A stretch of DNA of 21,166 nt, from contig DATELA010000027.1 in assembly GCA_035277145.1 (NCBI GenBank), positions 1 to 21,166 on the forward strand. Direction: 5' to 3'. This stretch comes from DASRAP01 sp035277145. GTDB taxonomy: Bacteria > Gemmatimonadota > Gemmatimonadetes > Gemmatimonadales > Gemmatimonadaceae. The translations under genes were made by a program, and so were the position numbers. Below, one piece after another: positions 1 through 7,551 of this stretch; the stretch's first letter is position 1; each line of letters starts with the position of its first letter. The notes under the pieces are model-generated. The model did no database searches and was not told the DNA's origin. It was given only the letters and a program-made list of their open reading frames with translations.

Positions 1-1131
1 GAACGCGCGCAGGCCGAGATCAACGCACGACTCACACGCGAGATTCACGCTTCAGGTGCGGCCGGCGCAGGTGTGTTTGCGATCATCGACGAATGGTTCA
101 AGAAAAACTGGCTCGCCATCGACTTTGAACAGCCCGCGGAACGCAAACGGCTGTGGCTCAACGCGCTCGACGCTGAGCAGAACTATGGCGTGATTGCGAT
201 GCGCGCGGGGCACCGCGACTCCGCGATCGTCATCGACGGTGATGCGCGCGACTGGCGTGACGCGAAGCCGCTCCTGGAATCAGGAGCGCCAGGCTCGGTT
301 CCGTCCGCGCTGCAGCTGCAGTCACTGCACGTAAAACACGATGAAGCGTACGTGTACCTGCGTCTCACAACGGGCGCCATCGACTGGACGCAAGCGCGTT
401 ATCTCATCGGCGTCGACACATATCGAGGCGATCTCGGCGATACGCGCATGCCCTTCACCAACTCGCGCACAGCGACGGGACTCGAGTTCGTCGTCGACCT
501 GCGCGGACCGGCAGGGAGTCGCGTGCTGGTCGATTCGCCATACAATCCGTTTCGATTGCGCGCGATCACCGGTGCGCGTCCGCCGGCGCGGCAAATGACG
601 TTGAACGCGCCATTTCGAACGGTCGCGAATGCCGACGGCCGCTTCGACTCTGCATTGGTTATTCCGAATCGACGCCGGATCGGACGCGACGGAACCTTCT
701 ACGCCGAACAGGTTCACGATCGAGGTGCGCTGACATATGCGCGCCAACAGGAAACCACACTCGCAGATTGGTACGCGGACGCGGCGACGGGTACGATCGA
801 GCTTCGCATTCCGTGGGGATTACTGAATGTTCTCGACCCGTCGTCGCGTCACGTGCTGTTCGGCCAGACTACCACGAAGTACCCAAGCGGCGCGACGACG
901 GATGGATTTCGGTTTTACGTCGAGAGTTACGATCCTCGAAATCCTGCTGTGCCGGGCGATCGATTGCCAAAATCGGCTCAGGGCACGTTTACGAACGCGC
1001 CGCTCTGGACCTGGCCAACGTGGGAGGCGCCGCGTTGGTACGCGGAGGTCAAGCCGTTGTTCGCGGCGATGCGCGACGCGTTCAGTGCGATTCCACGTTC
1101 CGGCGAACCACGTCCGAGCCTAGCGCGCTGA
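1..1131 (+). CDS. Partial protein with C-terminal DOMON/CBM9-like domain, possible glycosidase-like segment
   Basis: The frame is open from the first base, so the N-terminus lies outside the window and 376 residues are visible. The segment at residues 24-60 (FAIIDEWFKK, then an LDAEQNYGVIA stretch) resembles the end of TIM-barrel, glycosidase-like proteins seen with bacterial exopolysaccharide genes; this is from memory of the family and is only moderately secure. From about residue 75 to 300 there is a beta-rich region starting with IDGDARDW and continuing with a VYLRL strand and an IGVDTYRGD strand. This is the pattern of DOMON/CBM9-like sugar-binding folds. The C-terminal 50 residues are Trp- and Pro-rich. 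The stop is only 3 bp from the stop of the convergent TPR/barrel gene, leaving no room for a terminator between them. An internal GTG at 73 is not the real start, because the family-like sequence begins before it. Confidence 0.7.
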   Translation, partial: ERAQAEINARLTREIHASGAAGAGVFAIIDEWFKKNWLAIDFEQPAERKRLWLNALDAEQNYGVIAMRAGHRDSAIVIDGDARDWRDAKPLLESGAPGSVPSALQLQSLHVKHDEAYVYLRLTTGAIDWTQARYLIGVDTYRGDLGDTRMPFTNSRTATGLEFVVDLRGPAGSRVLVDSPYNPFRLRAITGARPPARQMTLNAPFRTVANADGRFDSALVIPNRRRIGRDGTFYAEQVHDRGALTYARQQETTLADWYADAATGTIELRIPWGLLNVLDPSSRHVLFGQTTTKYPSGATTDGFRFYVESYDPRNPAVPGDRLPKSAQGTFTNAPLWTWPTWEAPRWYAEVKPLFAAMRDAFSAIPRSGEPRPSLAR

Positions 1132-1134
1132 GCG

Positions 1135-2853
1135 TCAGAACAGCGTTCGGAGCGCGAGTGAGATCGAACGGTACGTGTATTCGCTCGTGCTGAGTTGCGC
1201 GCCCGGCGACGCGACGTTTGCGATGGTTCCCGCCGCGATGAGTTCGACGCCCGGACGCCATCGCACGCCCGCAGAAACCGTGCTGCTCCACGCCGTCCGC
1301 TCGGCAACGCCTGCACCGACGCGTACGCGTTGCGACCCGATTGCTGCATCCACCGAACCTTGCCATCCGATTTCGCGCGCGCGATGCCAGTGCGCGGCGA
1401 GTTCGCTCAGCTGAAATCGACGCGGTGAGAAATACCCGTCACCCGCCACGCGTTCGTATCCAAACGCGCGAGTACGCGCTGCGACCGTAACGTTGCGAGC
1501 GTACGACCACGTGAGTGCGCCCGAGGATCCCCAACGATCGTTGTCACCGGCGTTGCCTCGTGCCACTGCGCCGGCGCTCACAGCGGCGGACGCCGCGAAT
1601 CGCCCCGGCAGGCGAACGGTCACGTCGGCGTCAGCCAGGTCGAGCGCGACACCACTCGCAATCGTCGTGACCACTTCGTCGAACGCGGAGCGCTGCGCGC
1701 CAACGCGCGCGACGACGCTCGATCCGAGTTGCGCAGAAACTTTTGCACCACCCGTCGCGATTTGGTCACCGTCAAGCGGCGCATCCGGCATAAGGGAGGT
1801 CACGCCCGCGTTGAGCGAAAGCGCGAAGCGCCCAGACGGCGATTGCAGTCCCCATGCGAGTGCACCACTGAACGAACGCGCATCAATTGCACCGAGCGAC
1901 GCGGTGCGATGTACCACCGATGCGGTGAGGCGACGCCCCACCGGCATTGCGAGTCCGCCCGACAATCCAATCGCGAACGTTTCGTTGTCGTCCGAGTCGT
2001 TCGCCATTGTCGCCGTGAATTCCGCGGCCGGCTGAAGCTCCGCATCTACCCATCGGCGCTGCTCGATCGCGTCGCTGTTCCCCGGAGTGATACGGAGCGC
2101 CTGATCGAGCGCGTCGCGCGCAGCGCGTGGTTTGCCGAGCCACCGCCGCACTTGCGCGAGACCAACCCACGCGTCGACGTCGCGCGGATGTTGTGCCGTG
2201 ACGCCAGCCCAGAGGGCTTCGCCGCCGAGCAGATCTCCCTTCCACGTGGTAACACGCGCCGTCCCTTTTGCGGCTTCGGCCGACGATGCAGGCGCGGCCG
2301 CGTAGATGGCGAGTGCGTCGTCGTAGCGCCCCGCCCACGACAGCACGCGCGCGCGTTCGATTTTCGCGTCATCATCACGCGCGTGCGTGCCGATCCATGC
2401 GACGTACGCTGAATCGGCCGCGGCGAAGCGTCCCCACCACGCGAGCGTCGTCGCGCGGCCGAGCGCGGCGTCACGATAGTCGGCTTCGCGCGACAGCACC
2501 GTGTCGTAGTGCGCAATCGAAGCCGCATAGTCCGCCGCCCATGACAGCGCGCGCGCGAGCGCTACGCGCCCTTCGAGATCGCGCGGCTCAAGCTCGATGT
2601 ACCTCCGGTGCAACCGGATGGCGAGCGGTAGTTCATTTCGCCACGACCGGAGCACTGCTATCTGGAAGACTGCGCGTGACGCGGTGGAATCCGCGCGCAA
2701 TGCGGCCTCATAGCGCGCGAGCGCACCGTCGAGCTGCGACGCGCGGAAGAGTGAGTCGCCCTGCTCGATGAGCGCGCGCGCACCCTGCGCGGCCGCAGAG
2801 CCACTGAGCAGCGAACCAAGCACAGCTGCGATGAGGAACCGGTGGTTAAGCAT
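1135..2853 (-). CDS. TPR protein with C-terminal outer-membrane beta-barrel (YaiO-type)
   Basis: The protein has 572 residues. A signal peptide covers residues 1-22 (hydrophobic core, then SAAA before Gln23). Residues about 25-270 are TPR-like helical repeats, with recurrent patterns such as ALARYEAALRAD and WVGLAQVRRWLGKPRAA. Residues about 275-572 are alternating, Gly/Ser/Thr-rich strands and end in Phe, the usual last residue of outer-membrane barrels. This TPR-then-barrel order is that of YaiO, BcsC, PgaA and PelB proteins, which carry exopolysaccharide through the outer membrane. It is likely an outer-membrane component of a polysaccharide or envelope system; the substrate cannot be read from sequence. 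It is the last gene of a minus-strand run with the DinB and DUF2911 genes, 35 bp after the DinB stop. A weak CAGG lies just before the ATG. Confidence 0.82.
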   Translation of the reverse strand: MLNHRFLIAAVLGSLLSGSAAAQGARALIEQGDSLFRASQLDGALARYEAALRADSTASRAVFQIAVLRSWRNELPLAIRLHRRYIELEPRDLEGRVALARALSWAADYAASIAHYDTVLSREADYRDAALGRATTLAWWGRFAAADSAYVAWIGTHARDDDAKIERARVLSWAGRYDDALAIYAAAPASSAEAAKGTARVTTWKGDLLGGEALWAGVTAQHPRDVDAWVGLAQVRRWLGKPRAARDALDQALRITPGNSDAIEQRRWVDAELQPAAEFTATMANDSDDNETFAIGLSGGLAMPVGRRLTASVVHRTASLGAIDARSFSGALAWGLQSPSGRFALSLNAGVTSLMPDAPLDGDQIATGGAKVSAQLGSSVVARVGAQRSAFDEVVTTIASGVALDLADADVTVRLPGRFAASAAVSAGAVARGNAGDNDRWGSSGALTWSYARNVTVAARTRAFGYERVAGDGYFSPRRFQLSELAAHWHRAREIGWQGSVDAAIGSQRVRVGAGVAERTAWSSTVSAGVRWRPGVELIAAGTIANVASPGAQLSTSEYTYRSISLALRTLF

Positions 2854-2888
2854 CTACCTGAACAGACGCAAACCCACCGTCGCAGGTC

Positions 2889-3410
2889 TCACCAACCCTT
2901 CGCTTTCCGCAGCTCGGTGATGTGCGCCGTATGATGCCGGCCGTGCCACGAGTACAGTGCAACGAGGCCGTCGATCGTCGAAGGACCTGACTCCGGATGA
3001 TTGAACCGCCGCGCAAACTGGTCGTTGCCCAGGCTGTTCAGCAGCGTCACCCACCGCCCGTGCACGGCGTCGAGCATCGACAACGAAATCGCAACCGGCT
3101 GTGTGCGCGCGTCGAGCAGCTGCGCCCATTTGTCTTCGGCGTACGGTTTGATCGTGGGTGAGTCTTCGGTCAGCGCGAGGCGAACGCGGCAATACGCGTT
3201 GACGTGCGAATCGGCGACGTGATGCACGACTTGCCGCACCGTCCAACCACCGTCGCGGTATGGCGTGTCGAGTTGCGCGTCGCTCAGCCCCGCAACGGCG
3301 TCGCGAATGCTCTTCGGCAACGCCGTGATGTGGGCGATGCCTGCTTTGCGGTCATCGTCGGACCAACTGGACGGCCGCTGGAATTTCCCGATCGGGTAGC
3401 GAGGATCCAT
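2889..3410 (-). CDS. DinB-superfamily metal-dependent enzyme, YfiT/BstA-like
   Basis: The protein has 173 residues from the ATG at 3410; an upstream in-frame start at 3491 would translate the preceding repeat and was not used. It matches the YfiT-type DinB family well: DPRYPIGKF at the N-terminus, GWTVRQVVHHVADSH around residues 56-69, LALTEDSPTIKPY at 79-90, and YSWHGRHHTAHITEL near the C-terminus. His63 or His64, His159 and His163 would be the metal ligands of the four-helix bundle. Family members are divalent-metal thiol transferases or hydrolases (YfiT was first called a metal hydrolase; BstA uses bacillithiol). The thiol substrate here is unknown. The protein is cytoplasmic, without a signal peptide. 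The 35-bp spacer upstream is wholly octamer repeat and no clear ribosome site is visible, so translation may depend on the upstream DUF2911 gene. Confidence 0.85.
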   Translation of the reverse strand: MDPRYPIGKFQRPSSWSDDDRKAGIAHITALPKSIRDAVAGLSDAQLDTPYRDGGWTVRQVVHHVADSHVNAYCRVRLALTEDSPTIKPYAEDKWAQLLDARTQPVAISLSMLDAVHGRWVTLLNSLGNDQFARRFNHPESGPSTIDGLVALYSWHGRHHTAHITELRKAKGW

Positions 3411-3445
3411 GAGATGAGAAGACGAGAAGACGAGAAGACGAGACG
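3411..3445. repeat. Octamer tandem repeat GAGAAGAC filling a gene gap
   Basis: Three perfect copies of GAGAAGAC (3416-3423, 3424-3431, 3432-3439) with partial copies on both sides fill the whole space between the DUF2911 stop and the DinB start. The same octamer, read on the other strand as CTCGTCTT, fills the gap at 14889-14916. Confidence 0.9.
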
Positions 3446-4582
3446 TTATTGACGCACGGTGAATGCGGCGGTGGCCATCGACGGGCCCCACGCAAAATCA
3501 ATTGCACCGCGACCGGCACCGGTTGGTCGAATCGTAATCGTGAAATCTTCGACGTGCTCAGGTGTTGCGGCGAATTCCATCTGCGCGCGACCAATGTCCT
3601 GCGCCGGTTGATACACGGTGCCCCACTGACCGACCTGCCGATTCACAATCAGGAACGTTCCGGTCCGCGTGTGCTGAATCCACAACGTGTAGAGGCCCGG
3701 TGCGAGCGTCATGTCACCAATGGCGATGGTCTTTGACGTCGCGAGATGCGCTGCTTCATTCGCACCGACGCGCCAGATCGTATCGAAAGGAACCAGCAGC
3801 CCGCCCCACACCGATCGTTCGCGCACCGCAGGCCGGCCATAGTTGATGAAAATCGGCCCCTGATTGAAACCGGCGTACGCAGTCGCACGCGGTGACAGGA
3901 CGCCGGTCGGACGCATGGCGCTTGCAATCGCGTTGATGTCGACGCGGCCATTCACGCGTGTACCCAGCACTTTGTTCGTGGTCAGCGAGCCATCGACCGA
4001 CTGAAGCCGACCGTCGCGGTCGAAACGCATCAGCATCGGGTACACACTGCCGCGCAGTTGCAGTGTGTCACCGCCCGCAGGCCGAAGTCCAATTGTCGTG
4101 ACCGCGTTGCCGCCGAGTCCGATTGCCTGCACGGAATCGCGCGATCCGCGATACGCGGCGGCGTTCAACAACTCGAGTGGTGCGTACGCGAATACCGGCA
4201 CGGACAAATAGGCGCGCCGCGCCGCGAATGCGCGCGACGGCGAACTATCTGCGAAGACCAGCGTGCGCGTCGCTGAATCCGCACCGAACGTAAATCGGTA
4301 CTCCTGCGGCGTATTCGGCAGCGGCGAACCATCGGCCTGTCGGCGCCGCACGACCGCCGACACGGCGCGACCATCTGCGCCCAGTGTGAAATCGTATTGC
4401 AAGCGCGTCACCGCCGGCCCGGATCGCGTAACCAGTTCGCCGGTGAGGCGGGCCGCGGTACGGTTGAACTGCTCAACTGCGACGGTATCGCGGCCAAGCC
4501 GATACACAATTGCGGCCTCTTGCGCAGGCGCGACACTCGAACCGGCGAGCACGAGCGCGACGGTGGTACGGAGCATGGTCAT
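3446..4582 (-). CDS. Secreted DUF2911-domain protein
   Basis: The protein has 378 residues from the ATG at 4582 (a second ATG lies two codons later at 4576). A signal peptide covers about residues 1-19, with cleavage near APAQEA. The N-terminal 220 residues are an unrecognised beta-rich domain with repeated strands such as LQYDFTLGADG and YRFTFGADS. Residues about 225-378 are a DUF2911 domain, identified by VWGGLLVPFDTIWRVGANEA, a TLAPGLYTLW strand and the closing TITIRPTGAGRGAIDFAWG. DUF2911 proteins are common secreted proteins of unknown function in Bacteroidetes and Gemmatimonadota. Longer upstream reading of the frame would put a charged, proline-rich stretch before the signal peptide, so the 4582 start is preferred. 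It is the first gene of the run DUF2911-DinB-TPR barrel and is divergent from the CBM9-DUF5916 gene. Confidence 0.85.
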   Translation of the reverse strand: MTMLRTTVALVLAGSSVAPAQEAAIVYRLGRDTVAVEQFNRTAARLTGELVTRSGPAVTRLQYDFTLGADGRAVSAVVRRRQADGSPLPNTPQEYRFTFGADSATRTLVFADSSPSRAFAARRAYLSVPVFAYAPLELLNAAAYRGSRDSVQAIGLGGNAVTTIGLRPAGGDTLQLRGSVYPMLMRFDRDGRLQSVDGSLTTNKVLGTRVNGRVDINAIASAMRPTGVLSPRATAYAGFNQGPIFINYGRPAVRERSVWGGLLVPFDTIWRVGANEAAHLATSKTIAIGDMTLAPGLYTLWIQHTRTGTFLIVNRQVGQWGTVYQPAQDIGRAQMEFAATPEHVEDFTITIRPTGAGRGAIDFAWGPSMATAAFTVRQ

Positions 4583-4845
4583 GTGCGGGGGCGGATGTGG
4601 TCGTTGAGGACACCGCACTTTCGATGTTGCGACCGGGGTTGGCAAGTGCCCGGCGCTCTGCCCGCACCACTTGTCCCACCTCGCGCGCGGGCTGCCCCGA
4701 CAGATGGGGTGCCGGTCGCTCAAGCCAACCCGGCGAAACGGTGCGGCATCTAAGACGGCGCGACGCGATGAGGCGTCGTACGCGCCGATTTAACTCACCG
4801 CCGGCGCGACGAAGGCCTCCGGTCTCCTCCCGCACAGACGCTGCC
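4583..4845. promoter_or_regulatory. Divergent spacer with long imperfect inverted repeat
   Basis: This 263-bp spacer separates two divergent genes and should hold both promoters. I see no convincing -35/-10 pair. It contains a long imperfect inverted repeat: CCGCAC..TTTCG..GGTTGGC (4613-4643) against GCCAACCCGGCGAAACGGTGCGG read in opposition (4724-4746). Inside it are CAAGTG (4643-4648)/CACTTG (4668-4673) and CCCC-N7-GGGG around 4695-4709. A second small stem, GGCGCG..CGCGCC, lies at about 4757-4786. A TTTAACT near 4789-4795 is the only AT-rich candidate for a -10 region of the plus-strand gene. Confidence 0.4.
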
Positions 4846-7410
4846 ATGAAGCTCCTCTTTGCTGGCCTCGCGATGTTGAGCGCTACGGCTGCCGCGCAGA
4901 ATTCGGCGCGCACCAACGGTTCGTCGCCACCGGCGTCGACGAGCACCAGCGCCGCCGTCGCGCGCGCCGTCCGTACCTCGCAGGCACCGGTCCTCGATGG
5001 ACGCACCGACGACGCCGCGTGGGCCAACGCGAGCGCGATCGACCAGTTCCTGGTATACGAACCGAATACCGGCGCCGATCCGCGGTTCAAAACCGAAGTG
5101 CGTGTGCTGTACGACGACCGCAATCTCTACGTGCTCGCGCGCATGCACGATCCGCGACCCGACAGCATCGTCGCCTTGCTGAGCCGTCGCGATGTGCGCA
5201 CCGAATCGGAACAGATCAAGCTCGTGATCGATTCGTATCACGACAAACGCACTGCGTTTCAGTTCATCACGAATCCCGTCGGCGTCAAACGGGATTTCTA
5301 CGTTTACAACGACAGCAACGAAGACCCGACGTGGGACGCCGTGTGGGACGTGGCAACCGCGATCGACTCGCTCGGCTGGGTCGCGGAGTTTCGTATTCCG
5401 TTCAGCCAGATGCGGTTCACGGATAAGCAGGAACACACGTTTGGTCTCTTGATCGTGCGCGATGTTGCGCGCACGCGCGAACGCATTTCCTGGCCGCTCT
5501 TTCGCCGCGACCGGCAAGGGTATGTCTCCCAAAGCGGCGAGTTGCACGGTATCACTGATTTGCCTCAGCCGCGCCGTTTGGAGTTGATGCCGTACGCGGT
5601 CACAAAAAACAGCACCGTGCCGCGAGCCAATGCGTTCCGCCATCCGCAAGAACAAACCGGTGGTCTCGACCTCAAGTACGGTTTGTCATCGAACGTCACA
5701 CTCGACGCAACCGTGAATCCGGACTTCGGTCAGGTCGAGGCCGATCCCGCGCAACTCAACCTCTCTGCGTTCGAGCAATTCTTCGGCGAGCGACGTCCAT
5801 TCTTTCTCGAAGGCGCGGGCATTTTCACGTTCCGTGCGAGCTGCGATGACGTCGGCGATAACACGTGTCGCGGATTGTTTTATTCGCGCCGCATCGGTCG
5901 ATCGCCGCAGTTGCGCGGGCGATACGGCGATCCCGCATCTCCGACGTCATCGCGCATCGCCGCCGCGACAAAACTGAGCGGGCGCCTTGGCCGCGGACTG
6001 AGCGTCGGCTTTCTCGACGCATACACCGCGCGCGAAACCGGCACACTCGATCGCACCATCGAACCCGGCACGAATTATCTCGCGGCGCGTGCGCGCCAGG
6101 ATCTCAACGGCGGCCGCAGCGACATCGGCGCGATGGTGACGGCGGTCCACCGTTCACTCGACGAATGGAGTGACACCGTGCTGCGCGACCGTGCGATCAC
6201 CGGCGGCGTCGACATGCGCCACCGGTTCTGGTCGAACAATTGGGAGCTGACGGGAACCGTGGCGGGAAGTACGACGTCCGGTACGCCTGAAGCGATGGCG
6301 ATTCTGCAACGCGACGGTGTGCACCGCTATCAGCGACCTGACGCGCCGTATGATTTCGATCCAACGCGCACGTCGCTCAGCGGTGATCTCGAACGTGTAT
6401 CGATTTCCAAATGGGGCGGCGGCATTACGCGCATGCAATCCGTGTACGAACGCGTGTCGCCCGGATTCGAAATCAACGACCTCGGTTTCCAGCGTCGCGC
6501 GGACTACCAGCTGTTCCGCAACTGGTTCTCACTCAATCTCACGAAGCCGACGAGCCTGTACCGAATGGCGTTCCTGAATTTCAACGCGAACCAGCAGTGG
6601 ACCACCGATGGGCTGCTCATCGATCGCGGCGTGAACTTCAATTGGCACGTGCAAATGCCCAACACGTGGTGGTGGCATTTGGGCACGACGGTACAAGGCT
6701 TCAACGGCGTGTACGACGATCGTCAAACGCGCGGCGGTCCCGCGATTCGCCGCGCAGCGGGCGGCGAAGTGTGGGGCGGCATCGAGGGTGATTCGCGTTG
6801 GCCCGTGACGCCGTACCTGTTCGCGGGAACGTGGCGTGGCGACGAATGGCGCACCCGAGGGTATTGGCTCGATCCGTCGATCAACTTCCGCGCAGGCTCG
6901 CAGTTCAACGGCTCGTTCGGAATTTCCTACAACTCGGGACTCAACGACTCGCAGTGGTTGCTCAATGAAGGCGCCGCCGGCGATCCAGGCACCGTGTACA
7001 CGTTCGCGCAGCTCGAGCAGCGGACACTCTCAGGCAACATCCGCGCGAACTTCACGTTCACGCCAAACCTCACGTTGCAGACGTACCTGAATCCGTTCAT
7101 CACCAAGGGCGACTACACCGAATGGAAGCAACTCGGCGACGCGCGCTCGGCGAATTACGACGAACGGTTCCTGGCGTATCGCATTGGTGAAGATCCCGGC
7201 GCGTTCGATGTGCGCGAGTTGCGCTCGAACACGGTGCTGCGCTGGGAGTTCCGCCCCGGTTCAGCCGCGTTCCTCGTGTGGCAACATGGCCGAGCGTTCC
7301 AGTCGGATGAAGAGAGTGCGTTCCGCGGATTCGACGATGTGCGCGAGCTGATGCGTCAGCACCCGAACAACACGTTCTTGTTGAAGATCAGTTATTGGGT
7401 GAATCCGTAG
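4846..7410 (+). CDS. CBM9-domain and DUF5916 outer-membrane beta-barrel protein
   Basis: The protein has 854 residues from the ATG at 4846. The start is chosen because it opens directly into a signal peptide (MKLLFAGLAMLSATAAAQ, cleavage near 17/18); the frame is open for 112 codons before it without family-like sequence. Residues about 47-220 are a CBM9-type (family 9 carbohydrate-binding-like) domain: APVLDGRTDDAAW, VRVLYDDRNLYVLARMHD, IPFSQMRF. The DUF5916 signature begins at about residue 291 (NPDFGQVEADPAQLNLSAFE, then FFGERRPFFLEG). The rest, about 350-854, is a long series of amphipathic strands typical of a large outer-membrane barrel. Family members are abundant in Gemmatimonadota and Bacteroidetes; their ligand is not known, and uptake or binding of glycans or peptides is inference. 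The stop is followed at once by a heptamer repeat array that separates it from the convergent dipeptidase gene. Confidence 0.9.
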   Translation: MKLLFAGLAMLSATAAAQNSARTNGSSPPASTSTSAAVARAVRTSQAPVLDGRTDDAAWANASAIDQFLVYEPNTGADPRFKTEVRVLYDDRNLYVLARMHDPRPDSIVALLSRRDVRTESEQIKLVIDSYHDKRTAFQFITNPVGVKRDFYVYNDSNEDPTWDAVWDVATAIDSLGWVAEFRIPFSQMRFTDKQEHTFGLLIVRDVARTRERISWPLFRRDRQGYVSQSGELHGITDLPQPRRLELMPYAVTKNSTVPRANAFRHPQEQTGGLDLKYGLSSNVTLDATVNPDFGQVEADPAQLNLSAFEQFFGERRPFFLEGAGIFTFRASCDDVGDNTCRGLFYSRRIGRSPQLRGRYGDPASPTSSRIAAATKLSGRLGRGLSVGFLDAYTARETGTLDRTIEPGTNYLAARARQDLNGGRSDIGAMVTAVHRSLDEWSDTVLRDRAITGGVDMRHRFWSNNWELTGTVAGSTTSGTPEAMAILQRDGVHRYQRPDAPYDFDPTRTSLSGDLERVSISKWGGGITRMQSVYERVSPGFEINDLGFQRRADYQLFRNWFSLNLTKPTSLYRMAFLNFNANQQWTTDGLLIDRGVNFNWHVQMPNTWWWHLGTTVQGFNGVYDDRQTRGGPAIRRAAGGEVWGGIEGDSRWPVTPYLFAGTWRGDEWRTRGYWLDPSINFRAGSQFNGSFGISYNSGLNDSQWLLNEGAAGDPGTVYTFAQLEQRTLSGNIRANFTFTPNLTLQTYLNPFITKGDYTEWKQLGDARSANYDERFLAYRIGEDPGAFDVRELRSNTVLRWEFRPGSAAFLVWQHGRAFQSDEESAFRGFDDVRELMRQHPNNTFLLKISYWVNP

Positions 7411-7413
7411 CGG

Positions 7414-7551
7414 GCGGGTCGGTGGTCGGTAGTCGGTAGTCGGTAGTCGGTAGTCGGTAGTCGGTAGTGACCCCCACTACTCGCTACCGACTACTCGCTA
7501 CCCACTACTCGCTACCCACTACTCGCTACCCACTACTCGCTACCGACTACC
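7414..7551. repeat. Heptamer/14-mer inverted repeat array between convergent genes
   Basis: The left arm (7421-7469) is seven copies of GGTAGTC, five of them perfect, with a degenerate copy just before. After TGACCCCC-like sequence, the right arm (7476-7545) is five copies of the 14-mer ACTACTCGCTACC(C/G), each being two diverged heptamers of the opposite orientation (GACTACC type), and then a degenerate copy. Left and right arms are therefore largely complementary, and transcripts from either side could fold into a long hairpin. The array begins right after the DUF5916 stop and runs into the 3' end of the dipeptidase gene. It could act as a two-way terminator; that is inference. Confidence 0.92.

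Noticed and set aside
4510..4845. N-terminal extension of the DUF5916 protein
   Set aside because: The frame is open, but the product is Arg-rich and not family-like, and a good signal peptide begins at 4846.
4795..5655. Minus-strand open frame (286 codons)
   Set aside because: Antisense to the signal peptide and CBM9 region of the DUF5916 gene; no recognisable domain.
7421..7551. Possible CRISPR-like array
   Set aside because: The units are 7 or 14 bp, directly adjacent, with no unique spacers and no cas genes nearby. It is a tandem/inverted repeat.
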